A DNA stretch of 64,000 nt. Source: Diabrotica undecimpunctata (taxonomy: Eukaryota; Arthropoda; Insecta; Coleoptera; Chrysomelidae). Location: the NCBI RefSeq assembly GCF_040954645.1, contig NC_092809.1:129879914-129943913 (forward strand). Reading direction: 5' to 3'. The translations under genes were made by a program, and so were the position numbers. Positions 63,106 through 64,000 of the stretch are shown piece by piece (position 1 is the first letter of the stretch; the number at the start of each line of letters is the position of its first letter). Under the pieces are notes generated by a model that ran no database searches, was not told the DNA's origin, and was given only the letters and a program-made list of their open reading frames with translations.

Positions 63106-63930
63106 TAAATTTAACAATTTACATCCACTGAATCTGGAAACTGATATTTTATTCTTTCTCCTGAAATGAGTATCTGAGCTTGTGGCATCCTTTTTATAAG
63201 TTGATGAAATGTTACACTGACACCTTTTACTTCACCTTTGACCAGTTTTACTTCATTCCATTATTCCAGAGAGTTACACCATATTTTTGGACGCGTTTGG
63301 AAAAGTAAATTTTCCTTTAAAGTGGAAAAGTCTAATTGTTTATCAATCCGCCACTGATGAACTGCATCTTTCCAACCCACTTCCAAAGAACGAAATACAG
63401 CAACATCCAAATATGTTGGCTAAATAAAATGTGTTGCATTTGGATGACGGGCTACCAATATAATACCAGGTCCGGCACAAAACCTACTAATGTGTAATGT
63501 TAAATGGTATGAATATCCATCAATAAACAGAAGTACCCTGGAGAGATTTTGCTTTCTGTAAACCACTTATTAAAAATATTTGTAATGAACTCATACAAGG
63601 TAGATCCTCTCATCTATCCACTTTTTGGCCCCCCAATACTTCATTCTTGAGGAGTACTAAGTGCCTTTTTTTTAAATTTTCTTATATTTAAATATGACCA
63701 TTGGCAATGCAAGTTTACCAGCGACCTGTTATGAAGACTGACTAAGCGTTATTTTTCATCAGGATTAATTTGTTGGTAAACAGGTTAACTTTTTTTGCTA
63801 GTGCTCTGTTTCCTTTAGACAAAATAGTGTTTTGTCTGCATTAAGTACTCGCCTTGGATCATTTAGAACATTCGCACAGTTGATCTCTCTAAAATACTTA
63901 TCTACTTCAGTGACCATTTTTTGAATAGTA
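63106..63930 (-). pseudogene. pogo-like (CENP-B/Jerky family) transposase, DDE domain
   Basis: The minus strand reads RVLNADKTLFCLKETEH (first Asp; usual form NADET.F), ALPMVIFKYKKI, VLLFIDGYSYHLTLHISRFC (second Asp), IILVARHPNATHFI, then TYLDVAVFRSLEVGWKDAVH (third Asp) and W-RIDKQLDFS. All three acidic residues are present, but at least four stops or frameshifts break it. A different lineage from the copy at 47440: its key motifs differ and no PHD finger follows. Confidence 0.78.
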
Positions 63931-64000
63931 ATATTAATAGTAATAATTTGATTGCATCTTACAAGTCTCTTGATTGACTTGATTGACTTCTTACAAGTCT

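Overview
The window reads as insect (arthropod) nuclear DNA, strongly A+T-rich and packed with decayed transposable elements. I infer an insect, possibly a beetle with a large repeat-rich genome, from the mix of families: several RTE-type LINE groups, Jockey/CR1-like, I-like and LOA/R1-like LINEs, a Penelope-like element, and piggyBac, Tc1, pogo, hAT and Harbinger DNA elements. That is inference; no taxon-specific marker is present. I see no convincing host gene, no rRNA and no CRISPR array. Two tRNA-like stretches look like SINE heads rather than working tRNAs.

Layout. 1-2.55 kb is nearly empty apart from an RTE reverse-transcriptase scrap. 2.55-12.5 kb is one old Jockey/CR1-like LINE (called J1 here), split by an RTE-type insertion (3447-5115), a nearly full-length I-type LINE on the minus strand (5833-11142, 12-bp target duplication) and one copy of a non-coding dispersed repeat. 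12.8-16.9 kb holds a short retrocopy, a transposase-like pseudogene with a DSCAGQNKN motif, and RTE pieces. 17.2-19.1 kb is a three-level nest: RTE copy, I-like LINE, then a second RTE copy, with exact target duplications at both inner levels. 20.2-28.8 kb is RTE, Jockey, RNase H and integrase-like fragments with three long (TA)n tracts.

29.7-32.8 kb carries RTE endonuclease and RT domains in both orientations, joined to a truncated Tc1 transposase. 34.98-41.2 kb ends in a second three-level nest: RTE copy, hAT-like element with an 8-bp target duplication, then another RTE copy with a 12-bp duplication. 41.2-43.2 kb is a dispersed repeat, a Penelope-like 3' half and a 300-bp Harbinger-type MITE. 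44-52.3 kb holds a SINE, RTE pieces, a LINE C-terminus, an ATTCCAGT-rich MITE, a pogo-like transposon with a dead transposase, a second DNCSGQNKN-type transposase-like pseudogene split by an RTE copy, and a MITE. 53.5-56.3 kb is the best-preserved element: a LOA/R1-like LINE with an unbroken RT-RNase H frame and a 12-bp target duplication. 57.2-58.2 kb is a G+C-richer RNase H LINE with a 19-bp duplication. 58.2-59.5 kb is a piggyBac pseudogene split by about 520 bp of unexplained G+C-rich DNA. The right edge holds an RT fragment, a tRNA-like head and a second pogo-like transposase.

Relations. Nothing here forms an operon or pathway. The useful information is stratigraphic: nested insertions with recognisable target duplications give a relative order. 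In at least four cases (5832/11143, 17715/17930, 51160/51510, and less cleanly 39620/40965) removing the insert and one copy of the duplication rejoins the interrupted reading frame of the older element. For brevity, RTE-type copies are sorted into group A (RT block RQGCVLS, 3' end in GAA repeats), group B (RT block HQGDPLS or RQGDGLS, 3' end ATGATG-like) and group C (RT block RQGDTLSPKLF, 3' end GAATGATGATA). These names are local to this report.
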